A stretch of DNA of 64,000 nt. Source: Pseudomonas sp. MMS21 TM103. Its GTDB lineage: Bacteria > Pseudomonadota > Gammaproteobacteria > Pseudomonadales > Pseudomonadaceae. The stretch spans positions 620,001 to 684,000 of the forward strand of contig NZ_JAJISP010000002.1 of assembly GCF_022132145.1 (NCBI RefSeq). Reading direction: 5' to 3'. Position 1 is the first letter of the stretch. Each line of letters opens with the position of its first letter. The translations under genes and the position numbers were made by a program. The notes beneath the pieces were generated by a model. That model was not told where the DNA came from. It searched no databases and saw nothing but the letters and a program-made list of their open reading frames with translations. Positions 16,897-25,348 of the stretch are shown here, one piece after another.

Positions 16897-18666
16897 ATGT
16901 GCGGAATAGCTGGAGAATTACGTTTTGACCAACGACCGGCCGACCTGGCTGCAGTCGAGCGAATCACCCACCACTTAGCCCCGCGCGGTCCCGACGCGCA
17001 TGGCTTTCACAGCCAGGGTCCAATCGCCCTCGGCCACCGCCGGCTGAAGATCATGGATCTCGCCGAAGCCTCCGGCCAGCCGATGATCGACAGCGACCTC
17101 GGCCTGTCCATGGTGTTCAACGGCGCCATCTACAACTACCCGGAACTGCGTACCGAGCTGCAAGGCCTTGGCTATCGCTTCTTTTCCGGGGGTGACACCG
17201 AGGTACTGCTCAAGGGCTATCACGCCTGGGGAGCGGACCTGCTGCCCAAGCTCAACGGCATGTTCGCCTTCGCCGTGTGGGAGCGTGACACCCAGCAACT
17301 GTTCATCGCCCGTGACCGCCTGGGGGTCAAACCGCTGTACCTGTCGCGCACCGGCCAACGCCTGCGTTTCGCCTCCAGCCTGCCGGCCCTGCTGCAAGGC
17401 GGCGATATCGGCAAGACCCTCGACCCCATCGCACTCAACCACTACCTGAACTTTCATGCCGTGGTACCGGCGCCGCGCACCATCCTCGCCGGCGTGGAGA
17501 AACTCCCCGCGGCCAGCTGGATGCGCATCGACGCCCAGGGCAACTGCGAACAGCAGACCTGGTGGAACCTGCAGTTTGGCGCGCACAGCGATGAAGTCGA
17601 TTACAGCCTGGAAGACTGGAGCGAGCGCGTCCTCGATGGCATGCGCGAGGCGGTGTCGATCCGCCAGCGTGCCGCCGTGGAAGTCGGCGTTCTGCTGTCC
17701 GGCGGCGTCGATTCAAGCCTGCTGGTCGGCCTGCTGCGCGAGGCCGGGGTGGAACAGCTGTCGACCTTCTCCATCGGCTTCCAGGATACCGGTGGCGAGC
17801 GTGGCGACGAGTTCCAGTACTCCGACCTGATCGCCGAGCGCTTCAATACCCGGCACCATCAGCTGCGCATCGGCGAGAACGAGATTCTCGAACAACTGCC
17901 GGCCGCCTTCCGCGCCATGAGCGAGCCGATGGTCAGCCATGACTGCATCGCCTTCTATCTGCTGTCGCGCGAGGTGGCCAAGCACTGCAAGGTGGTGCAA
18001 AGCGGCCAGGGCGCCGACGAACTGTTCGCCGGCTACCACTGGTACCCGCTGGTGGACGGCGCCGAGGATGCCTTCGCCGCCTACCGCCAGGCGTTCTTCG
18101 ACCGTGATCACGACGAGTACGCCGCCTGCGTACAGCCTGCATGGCTGACGGGCGACATGGCCGGCGACTTCGTCCGCCAGCACTTCGCCCAGCCCGGCGC
18201 CGATGCCGCAGTGGACAAGGCACTGCGCCTGGATAGCACGGTGATGCTGGTCGACGACCCGGTCAAGCGGGTCGACAACATGACCATGGCCTGGGGTCTC
18301 GAAGCGCGCACGCCGTTCCTCGACTATCGTCTGGCCGAGCTTTCCGCGCGCATTCCCGGTCGTTTCAAGCTGCCCAACGGCGGCAAGCACGTACTCAAGG
18401 AGGCGTCGCGCCAAGTCATTCCGGCTGAAGTGATCGACCGCCAGAAAGGCTACTTCCCGGTGCCGGGCCTCAAGCACCTGGAAGGCGCTACCCTGGGCTG
18501 GGTGCGCGACCTGCTGGTCGATCCGAGCCAGGATCGCGGCTTGTTCAACCCGGCCATGCTCGACCGCCTGCTGACCGACCCGCATGGCCAGCTCACACCG
18601 CTGCGCGGCTCAAAGCTGTGGCAGATGGCGGCGCTCAACCTGTGGCTGAGCGAGCAAGGCCTGTAA
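16897..18666 (+). CDS. N-acetylglutaminylglutamine amidotransferase (asparagine synthetase B-like)
   Basis: Second enzyme of NAGGN osmolyte synthesis, amidating N-acetylglutaminylglutamine with glutamine as nitrogen donor, 589 aa. The N-terminal Ntn glutaminase domain begins MCGIAGE with Cys2 as nucleophile and contains LAPRGPDAHG and FNGAIYNYPEL. The C-terminal synthetase domain has the PPi-loop SGGVDSSLL at about residue 268. It is identified as the NAGGN paralogue, not a general asparagine synthetase, by its neighbours: a GNAT/ATP-grasp synthetase and an M42 peptidase. AGGA precedes the ATG by 4 bases. Confidence 0.93.
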   Translation: MCGIAGELRFDQRPADLAAVERITHHLAPRGPDAHGFHSQGPIALGHRRLKIMDLAEASGQPMIDSDLGLSMVFNGAIYNYPELRTELQGLGYRFFSGGDTEVLLKGYHAWGADLLPKLNGMFAFAVWERDTQQLFIARDRLGVKPLYLSRTGQRLRFASSLPALLQGGDIGKTLDPIALNHYLNFHAVVPAPRTILAGVEKLPAASWMRIDAQGNCEQQTWWNLQFGAHSDEVDYSLEDWSERVLDGMREAVSIRQRAAVEVGVLLSGGVDSSLLVGLLREAGVEQLSTFSIGFQDTGGERGDEFQYSDLIAERFNTRHHQLRIGENEILEQLPAAFRAMSEPMVSHDCIAFYLLSREVAKHCKVVQSGQGADELFAGYHWYPLVDGAEDAFAAYRQAFFDRDHDEYAACVQPAWLTGDMAGDFVRQHFAQPGADAAVDKALRLDSTVMLVDDPVKRVDNMTMAWGLEARTPFLDYRLAELSARIPGRFKLPNGGKHVLKEASRQVIPAEVIDRQKGYFPVPGLKHLEGATLGWVRDLLVDPSQDRGLFNPAMLDRLLTDPHGQLTPLRGSKLWQMAALNLWLSEQGL

Positions 18667-18683
18667 CACCGTCATCTCCGTCA

Positions 18684-18711
18684 GGGTGGATGTAACCAGC
18701 GACATCCACCC
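18684..18711. repeat. Perfect 10-bp hairpin within the NAGGN operon
   Basis: gggtggatgt and acatccaccc are perfect reverse complements around an 8-base loop, 18 bases after the stop of the amidotransferase gene. No T tract follows. A second palindromic block (gcccggat at 18743-18750, atccgggc at 18794-18801) fills the rest of the intergenic region. Both resemble REP-like extragenic palindromes. Confidence 0.6.
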
Positions 18712-18830
18712 GCTCCCTTGTGGAGTGCGTACCGTCGCCATAGCCCGGATGCAATCCGCGGATGTCGCGACACCCTTAGCGCCCCGGCAGCCAATCCGGG
18801 CGCGGCCAAACAGCAAAGGACACTTCTCCA

Positions 18831-20567
18831 ATGCGCGCCACTGCCTTCAACCAACGTCTTCTGCGCGGCCAGGCGCCCTCCTACGAGCGTCTGCAGGCCC
18901 GCTTTGCCGAAGATAACGGCACCGAACCCTGCCAACCCCTGGCCCTGCACTGCGGCTGGGGCCGTCTGTTGATTGGCCATACCTACCCTGACGCGGCAGT
19001 GCTGGCGCAAGAATTGTTGAGCGAGCAACCGGGCGAGCGCGATATCGCCCTGTACGTCGCCGCCCCGCAGCAGGTGTTGGCGCAAGCGCCGCAACAGTTG
19101 TTTCTCGACCCCTCGGACACCCTGCGCCTGTGGTTCAGCGACTACCGTCCGGCGCACAGCGGCTTTCGCGGCTACCGCATCCGCCGCGCGCAGAATGCCG
19201 AGGACTGGCAGGCGATCAACTGCCTGTACCAGATGCGCGGCATGCTGCCGATCGACCCAGGAAAACTCACCCCACGCCATCAGGGTGGGCCGGTGTACTG
19301 GCTGGCCGAGGACGAAGACAGCGGCGCGGTGATCGGCAGCGTCATGGGCCTCAACCACCTCAAGGCCTACCGGGATCCGGAGCACGGCAGCAGCCTCTGG
19401 TGCCTGGCGGTCGATCCGCGCTGCAACCGCCCCGGGGTCGGTGAAGTACTGGTGCGCCACCTGATCGAACACTTCATGAGCCGCGGCCTGAGTTACCTCG
19501 ACCTCTCGGTGCTGCACGACAACCACCAGGCCAAGGGGTTGTATGCCAAGCTCGGCTTTCGCGAACTGCAAACCTTCAGCATCAAGCGCAAGAACAGTAT
19601 CAACCAGCCCCTGTTCCTCGGCCCCGGCCCTGAGGCCGACCTCAACCCCTATGCCCGGATCATCGTCGACGAAGCCCTGCGTCGCGGCATCGAGGTGCAC
19701 GTGGACGACGCCGACGCCGGCCTGTTCACCCTGAGCCACGGTGGCCGGCGTATCCGCTGCCGCGAATCGCTGACCGACCTGACCAGCGCGGTGAGCATGA
19801 CCCTGTGTCAGGACAAGCGCCTGACCCACCGCACCCTCAGCCGCGCCGGCCTCAGCCTGCCGGCCCAGCGCCTGGCCGGCAGCGCCGAAGAGAACGCCGC
19901 CTTCCTCGCCGAACATGGCAGCCTGGTGGTCAAGCCGGTGGACGGCGAACAGGGCCAGGGCGTCGCGGTCGACCTGCACAGCCCGGCCGAGGTGCAGGAC
20001 GCCATAGAACGCGCCGAGGTATTCGACAGCCGCGTGCTGCTGGAAAGCTTTCATGAGGGCCATGACCTGCGCATCCTGGTGATCGGCTACGAGGTGGTCG
20101 CCGCAGCCATTCGCCGCCCGGCCGAAGTGATCGGCGACGGCCGTCACTGCATCGGCGACTTGATCGACGCGCAAAGCCGTCGCCGCCAGGCGGCCACTGC
20201 TGGTGAAAGCCGCATTCCCAAGGATGCGGAAACCCTGCGCACCCTGCATGCCGCCGGGGTCGACTACGCCAGCATCCTGCCCCAGGGCCAGCGCCTGGCC
20301 GTGCGCAAGACCGCCAACCTGCACACCGGCGGTTGCCTGGAGGACGTCAGCGCAATTCTCCACCCGGCGCTGGCCGAGGCGGCGGTGAAAGCCGCGCGAG
20401 CGCTGGATATCCCGGTGGTCGGCCTCGACCTGCTGGTGCCGGCGGCCGACCAGGCCGAACACGTGTTCATCGAGGCCAACGAACGCGCTGGCCTGGCCAA
20501 CCACGAGCCCCAACCGACCGCCGAACGCTTTATCGACCTGCTGTTCCCACTGAGCCGGGTGGGCTAA
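18831..20567 (+). CDS. ngg: N-acetylglutaminylglutamine synthetase (GNAT + ATP-grasp fusion)
   Basis: Joins and acetylates two glutamines to form N-acetylglutaminylglutamine, the first step to NAGGN, 578 aa. The N-terminal third holds a GNAT acetyltransferase fold (core around residues 110-250, with CLAVDPRCNRPGVGE as the acetyl-CoA loop). The C-terminal part is an ATP-grasp ligase from about residue 290, with SLVVKPVDGEQGQGVAVD and a metal site near FIEANERAGLANHE. This domain order is specific to the NAGGN synthetase family. It follows the amidotransferase gene after about 165 bp of palindromic sequence. Confidence 0.94.
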   Translation: MRATAFNQRLLRGQAPSYERLQARFAEDNGTEPCQPLALHCGWGRLLIGHTYPDAAVLAQELLSEQPGERDIALYVAAPQQVLAQAPQQLFLDPSDTLRLWFSDYRPAHSGFRGYRIRRAQNAEDWQAINCLYQMRGMLPIDPGKLTPRHQGGPVYWLAEDEDSGAVIGSVMGLNHLKAYRDPEHGSSLWCLAVDPRCNRPGVGEVLVRHLIEHFMSRGLSYLDLSVLHDNHQAKGLYAKLGFRELQTFSIKRKNSINQPLFLGPGPEADLNPYARIIVDEALRRGIEVHVDDADAGLFTLSHGGRRIRCRESLTDLTSAVSMTLCQDKRLTHRTLSRAGLSLPAQRLAGSAEENAAFLAEHGSLVVKPVDGEQGQGVAVDLHSPAEVQDAIERAEVFDSRVLLESFHEGHDLRILVIGYEVVAAAIRRPAEVIGDGRHCIGDLIDAQSRRRQAATAGESRIPKDAETLRTLHAAGVDYASILPQGQRLAVRKTANLHTGGCLEDVSAILHPALAEAAVKAARALDIPVVGLDLLVPAADQAEHVFIEANERAGLANHEPQPTAERFIDLLFPLSRVG

Positions 20568-20584
20568 CACGGCAGAGCGGAACC

Positions 20585-20620
20585 TGTAGCCCGGATACGC
20601 CTTGGCGCACTCCGGCTACA
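20585..20620. repeat. Extragenic palindrome between ngg and the peptidase gene
   Basis: An imperfect inverted repeat: tgtagcccggat pairs with actccggctaca across a short GC-rich loop. It shares the TAGCCCGGAT block with the sequence at 18741-18750, so it belongs to the same type of extragenic palindrome. It lies inside the NAGGN operon. Confidence 0.55.
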
Positions 20621-20684
20621 TGCTTGCCGCACGACCCTGCCGCGCAACAAAGCACCCATTCTAGCGGCACGCAAGGAGACGTTA

Positions 20685-21875
20685 ATGCAGCAACTCCCCG
20701 AACCCGATCTCGACTACCTGCAAAAAATCCTCCTGGAAATGCTTGCCATTCCCAGCCCGACCGGCTTTACCGACACCATCGTGCGCTATGTCGCCGAACG
20801 TCTGGAAGAGATCGGCATACCCTTCGAGATGACCCGTCGCGGCACCATTCGCGGCACCCTGAAAGGCAAGCAAAGTAGCCCGGACCGGGCGGTGTCGGCT
20901 CACCTCGACACCATCGGCGCGATTGTCCGCGAGCTGAAGGACAGCGGCCGCCTGGCCCTGGCACCCGTGGGCTGCTGGTCGAGCCGCTTCGCCGAAGGCA
21001 GCCGGGTCAGCGTATTCACCGATCACGGGGTGATCCGCGGCAGCGTATTGCCGCTGATGGCGTCGGGGCATGCCTTCAATACCGAGGTGGATCAGCTGCC
21101 GATCAGCTGGGATCACGTCGAGTTGCGCCTGGACGCGTACACCACCACCCGCGCCGATTGCGAGTCGCTGGGCATCTCGGTGGGCGATTTCGTGGCCTTC
21201 GACCCCTTGCCGGAGTTCACCGAAAGCGGCCATATCAGCGCCCGCCACCTGGATGACAAGGCCGGCGTCGCCGCTCTGCTCACGGCGCTCAAGGCCATCA
21301 AGGAAAGCGGCCTGGAAGCGGAAATCGATTGCCATCCGCTGTTCACCATCACCGAGGAAGTCGGCTCCGGCGCCGCCGCCGTCCTGCCCTGGGACGTCAG
21401 CGAGTTCGTCGGCATCGACATCGCCCCGGTCGCGCCCGGCCAGCAGTCCAGCGAGCACACGGTCAGCGTGGCCATGCAGGACTCCGGCGGCCCCTACGAC
21501 TATCACCTGTCCCGGCACTTGCTGCGCCTGGCCAGCGAGAACGAGATCCCGGTGCGCCGCGATCTGTTTCGCTACTACCACAGTGACACGCAATCGGCCG
21601 TCACTGCCGGCCATGACATCCGCACGGCCCTGCTGGCCTTCGGCTGCGATGCTACCCACGGCTACGAACGCACCCATATCGACAGCCTCGCCAGCCTCAG
21701 CCGCCTGCTCAGCGCCTACCTGCTGAGCCCGCCGGTGTTCGCCAGCGACGCGCAACCGGCCCAGGGCTCATTGGAGCGCTTCAGCCATCAACTGGAACAC
21801 GATGCCCAGATGGCAAGCGAAACCCGCGTGCCGACCGTCGACAGCCTGCTCGGCCAGCGTGACAAGGACGCTTGA
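20685..21875 (+). CDS. NAGGN-system M42-family metallopeptidase
   Basis: A dinuclear-zinc aminopeptidase fold, 396 aa, of the type found in osmoprotectant NAGGN loci, where it probably cleaves or recycles the dipeptide. Metal ligands are visible in SAHLDTIG, HLDDKAGVAAL, ITEEVGSGAA (catalytic Glu pair) and GIDIAPVAPG, with a final His in DATHGYERTHIDS. The start has GGAG 8 bases before ATG. It follows ngg by 117 bp and is likely the third gene of the operon. Its activity on NAGGN is inferred from context. Confidence 0.9.
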   Translation: MQQLPEPDLDYLQKILLEMLAIPSPTGFTDTIVRYVAERLEEIGIPFEMTRRGTIRGTLKGKQSSPDRAVSAHLDTIGAIVRELKDSGRLALAPVGCWSSRFAEGSRVSVFTDHGVIRGSVLPLMASGHAFNTEVDQLPISWDHVELRLDAYTTTRADCESLGISVGDFVAFDPLPEFTESGHISARHLDDKAGVAALLTALKAIKESGLEAEIDCHPLFTITEEVGSGAAAVLPWDVSEFVGIDIAPVAPGQQSSEHTVSVAMQDSGGPYDYHLSRHLLRLASENEIPVRRDLFRYYHSDTQSAVTAGHDIRTALLAFGCDATHGYERTHIDSLASLSRLLSAYLLSPPVFASDAQPAQGSLERFSHQLEHDAQMASETRVPTVDSLLGQRDKDA

Positions 21876-21934
21876 AGGCCAACCCACATCCGGGCAAAGT
21901 GGCTGACATGTAATGTCCGGCGTGGCGCGTTTCA

Positions 21935-21966
21935 CGCGCCCCCGCTAACGATAATGGGGGGGCGCG
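21935..21966 (+). promoter_or_regulatory. Hairpin sequestering the ribosome-binding site of the hybrid kinase gene
   Basis: A perfect 9-bp GC stem, cgcgccccc (21935-21943) with gggggcgcg (21958-21966), with a 14-base loop, ends one base before the ATG at 21968. The only Shine-Dalgarno-like purine run (GGGGGGG) is in the 3' arm. In mRNA this would mask the start region, so translation is probably weak or conditional. Confidence 0.55.
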
Positions 21967-21967
21967 G

Positions 21968-24721
21968 ATGCCGCGTATCTGTCTGGCGGTGCTATTGCTC
22001 TGGCTTTGTGGCCCGGCGTGGGCGTTATTACCTGTCGAGCTGGATAAACCAGAACTGCGCCTGTCGCTCGGCTCCGCCATGGGTTATCTGCAAGACCCGG
22101 ACGGCAGCCTGACCCTCGAACAGGTCAGCACCCTGGCCGACGAGCGTTTCGAACGGGTCCAGGGCGACCACGCCAACCTTGGCAAAAACAGTTCGGTCTG
22201 GTGGTTCAAGGTGCGCCTGCACAACAGCCTGGCGCAGGATCTGGCGGGCTATCTGGAAGTCAATTACCCGCTGCTCGATGATATCCAGATCTACCTGAGC
22301 GGCAGCGACGGTAACTGGCTCATGCAGGAAAGTGGCGACCGCTACGCATTCACCCAGCGCCCGGTGCAGGTGCGCAACTTCTGGTTTCCAGTCACCCTGC
22401 CCGCGGGCGAGCACACCTTGCTGGTGCGCGTGGACACCAGCAGCACGGTCTTCGTACCGCTGTTTTTCAGTACCCATGATGCCAGCGCGGCCGCCCAGGA
22501 AAGCCTCATGGGCCTCAATGGCGCCTTCTACGGCGTACTGTTCGCGATGTTCTGCTACAACCTGTTCCTGTTCATCTCACTGCGCGAAGCGGCCTACTTC
22601 TGGTACCTGGTCTACAGCCTGAACATCGGCCTGTTCAGTGCCAGCTTCGACGGCACGCTGTTCAAATTGCTGCCGCAGCACATCGACCTCCAGTCGACCA
22701 GCATCTACATCCTCATGTTCCTCCACTGCCTGAGCGCCAGCCAGTTCAGCCGTCACTTCCTGCATACCCAGCAGCATTTCCCCCGCCTCGACCTGGGCCT
22801 GCGCCTGTTCATGCTGGCCACGCTCGGCTGCCTGCTGTCGCTGCCGCTGATCGGCCTGCAAGCCTGGAATATCCTGGCCAGCCTGACCGTACTGGCGGTC
22901 TCCCTACTGCTATTGCTCAGCGGCGCCTATGTCTGGCGCCGAGGCTTGCGCTACGGTTCCTATTACATCCTCGCCTGGGGCATCCTGCTGGCCTCGTTCA
23001 TCATTGCCACCTCGGGTTCGCTGGGGCTCGAACTGTTCGGCCTGTACGGCGCCGCGGTGGTCAAAGTCGGCGTGACCATTGAGCTGATCGCCTTGTCCAT
23101 CGGCCTGGCCGATCGCATCAACATCCTCAAGGAAGAAGGCTTCCAGTCGCGCCGCGCCGCCGAACAGGCGGAAATCGAAAACCAGGCCAAGAGCCGCTTC
23201 CTGGCCATGATGAGCCACGAGATCCGCACCCCGCTCAATGGCGTACTGGGCATGCTGCAACTGCTGCGGGAAACACCGTTGGATCGCAGCCAGCGCCTCT
23301 ATGTCGACACCATCTCCAGCTCCGGCAGCTCCTTGATGGCGGTGATCAACGACATCCTCGACTACGCACGGATCGAATCCGGCAAGCTGAGCCTGGAACA
23401 TATCGACTTCGATCTCGAACAACTGACCTCCGACACCCTCGGCCTGTTCGCCGGGCAAGCCGTGGACAAGCACCTGCGCCTTTACATCAGCTTCGATGCG
23501 GACGTGCCGCGCTGCATCCGCGGCGACCCGACCCGGGTCAAGCAGATATTGATGAACCTGCTGAGCAATGCCCTGAAATTCACCGACGCAGGGCATGTCG
23601 CAGTCAATGTCTTCCGGCGCAACGACTCCCTCGGCACCGCGCACCTGGTGTTCTCGGTCAGCGACAGCGGCGTCGGCATCAACCAGGAGAATCAGGCCCG
23701 GCTCTTCGAGTCCTTCTCCCAGGGTGACTCCAGCACCACCCGGCGCTATGGCGGCAGCGGTCTCGGCCTGGCAATCAGCAAGGAGCTGGTGGAAATGATG
23801 CACGGACGCATCGAAGTACAGAGCAGCCCAGGCCAAGGCACACGCTTCGCCTTTGACATCCCCCTCGATGGCGAAACAGACGAAGTCGATGCCCTGAGTC
23901 TGCTGCTCAAGGGCCGCACCGCCCTGCTCTGCTCGCTCGACGGCCTCGGCCTGGACGCCTTGAGCCGCCTGCTCGGACGCTGGGGGATGTGCACCGAGCA
24001 CTGCCAAAACCCGGACAACCTGCACAACTACCTGGACGACTTCGCAGTCGCACCGCTACTGGTACTGATGTCACCCTGGCCCGGCAGTGCCAGCCACTGG
24101 CTGGACTCACTGCGCCCGCACCTGCAACCCGGCCAGCGCATCATGCTGCTCTGTCCACCCCAGCAAGGCCAGCAGTTGCCACCCAGCACCGGACTGCGCC
24201 TGCTCAGCCTGGCACAACCGCTAACGGTCAGCGCCCTGCGCGCCACGCTGGTCGAGCTCTATGCAGAACACCGCGTCGAAGTACTCAGCCCGCCCCGCGT
24301 AGCACGCCTCGACCAGGATGTAACCCCGTGCATCCTGGTCGCCGAAGACAACCCGGTGAACCAGATGGTGGTGCAAGGCTTCCTGAAGAAACGCGGCTAT
24401 AGCGTGCGCCTGGTCAGCAATGGGCTGGCGGCACTCAACGAATACCAACGCGACCCGGCGGCAATACAACTGATCCTGATGGACTGTGAAATGCCGGTGA
24501 TGAATGGTTTCGAAGCGACCGAAAAAATTCGCCAACTGGAGCGCCAACAACACCTGGCGGCGGTACCCATCGTCGCCCTGACCGCGCACACCCTCGACGA
24601 ACACCGCCAACATGGCTTCGACGTCGGCATGGACGATTTTCTCGGCAAACCACTGGACAGCGCTCAGCTCTACGGCACCCTGGAGCGTTATCTGCTCGAG
24701 CAAACCATGCAAGACACATAA
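21968..24721 (+). CDS. 7TMR-DISM hybrid sensor histidine kinase/response regulator
   Basis: Membrane sensor kinase, 917 aa. In order: a signal peptide (about 1-19), a periplasmic 7TMR-DISMED2 domain (about 40-160), a seven-helix membrane region (about 185-385), HisKA with His417 in [11 protein letters not shown], HATPase_c with N (NLLSNALKF), G1 (DSGVGI) and G2 (GGSGLGLAI) boxes, a degenerate receiver-like region (about 640-760) lacking an acceptor Asp, and a C-terminal receiver with Asp839 in [13 protein letters not shown]. The architecture resembles RetS/LadS. It follows the NAGGN peptidase by 92 bp; a link to osmotic sensing is only suggested by position. Confidence 0.92.
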   Translation: MPRICLAVLLLWLCGPAWALLPVELDKPELRLSLGSAMGYLQDPDGSLTLEQVSTLADERFERVQGDHANLGKNSSVWWFKVRLHNSLAQDLAGYLEVNYPLLDDIQIYLSGSDGNWLMQESGDRYAFTQRPVQVRNFWFPVTLPAGEHTLLVRVDTSSTVFVPLFFSTHDASAAAQESLMGLNGAFYGVLFAMFCYNLFLFISLREAAYFWYLVYSLNIGLFSASFDGTLFKLLPQHIDLQSTSIYILMFLHCLSASQFSRHFLHTQQHFPRLDLGLRLFMLATLGCLLSLPLIGLQAWNILASLTVLAVSLLLLLSGAYVWRRGLRYGSYYILAWGILLASFIIATSGSLGLELFGLYGAAVVKVGVTIELIALSIGLADRINILKEEGFQSRRAAEQAEIENQAKSRFLAMMSHEIRTPLNGVLGMLQLLRETPLDRSQRLYVDTISSSGSSLMAVINDILDYARIESGKLSLEHIDFDLEQLTSDTLGLFAGQAVDKHLRLYISFDADVPRCIRGDPTRVKQILMNLLSNALKFTDAGHVAVNVFRRNDSLGTAHLVFSVSDSGVGINQENQARLFESFSQGDSSTTRRYGGSGLGLAISKELVEMMHGRIEVQSSPGQGTRFAFDIPLDGETDEVDALSLLLKGRTALLCSLDGLGLDALSRLLGRWGMCTEHCQNPDNLHNYLDDFAVAPLLVLMSPWPGSASHWLDSLRPHLQPGQRIMLLCPPQQGQQLPPSTGLRLLSLAQPLTVSALRATLVELYAEHRVEVLSPPRVARLDQDVTPCILVAEDNPVNQMVVQGFLKKRGYSVRLVSNGLAALNEYQRDPAAIQLILMDCEMPVMNGFEATEKIRQLERQQHLAAVPIVALTAHTLDEHRQHGFDVGMDDFLGKPLDSAQLYGTLERYLLEQTMQDT

Positions 24722-24748
24722 GCCGAAATCGCAAAGGCCAGATAACCC

Positions 24749-24840
24749 GTAGGGCGTACTCGCGCGGCAGTAGGTCGCAAGCGCTGGGCGCCGCAATCTG
24801 GCGGGCTGTCTTACACGCCGAACAGAACGCCGCCCGGAGG
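24749..24840 (+). repeat. Palindromic repeat C (copy 2) downstream of the hybrid kinase gene
   Basis: About 92 bp sharing ordered blocks with 16133-16237: tagggcg, TACTCGC, GGCAGT, GCGCT, GCAA, TGGCGGGCTGTC, then CGCCGCCCGG. It differs in spacer lengths and by substitutions, indicating an older, diverged member of the same repeat type. Confidence 0.45.
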
Positions 24841-24945
24841 CCTGCTTGAGCGCGCAATGGCACTCAAGCAGGCGGATCAACTGCGGGCATGGCCAGCAGG
24901 CCCACGGCGCGTTAGCATCGTCGCTGCGTTCTGGAGATACAAACC

Positions 24946-25185
24946 GTGCTGATCCCCGCATCCCTGCTCGAAACCGACACACTCACTCGCCTGATCGAGG
25001 ACTTCGTCACCCGCGAGGGCACCGACAACGGCGACGAAACGCCCCTACAAACTCGCGTGCAACGTGTACGCCGCGCCCTCGACAAGGGCGAAGCGGTCAT
25101 CGTCTTCGATCCGGAAAGCCAGCAATGCCAGCTGGCCTTGAAACGCGACGTGCCCAAGGAGTGGCTGCAAGCGCCCGGCGAGTGA
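24946..25185 (+). CDS. YheU-family (UPF0270) protein
   Basis: A 79-aa cytoplasmic protein matching the YheU/UPF0270 family: MLIPASLLETDTLTRLIEDF at the start and a region near VRRALDKGEAVIVFD. The start is GTG at 24946 with GGAG 9 bases upstream. The function is not established. It stands alone between the hybrid kinase and the convergent rlmKL. Confidence 0.88.
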   Translation: MLIPASLLETDTLTRLIEDFVTREGTDNGDETPLQTRVQRVRRALDKGEAVIVFDPESQQCQLALKRDVPKEWLQAPGE

Positions 25186-25348
25186 CAGGCGGCATCAGCC
25201 TGCTCAGGCACCCATCGTGCGCTGAATGATGCGCTCGGGCGGCGCGTAAATCGCCGCTGAAGCCCCACCTGGGTTTCGACCTGCAAACCAGCCAGCTGGC
25301 TTTGCGCGCGACTGCCCGTTGTCATAGACGACGGACAGTCGCTGGTGA

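Noticed and set aside
18681..20570. 629-codon minus-strand frame opposite ngg
   Set aside because: The plus strand encodes a clear GNAT/ATP-grasp enzyme; the minus frame is an antisense artefact.
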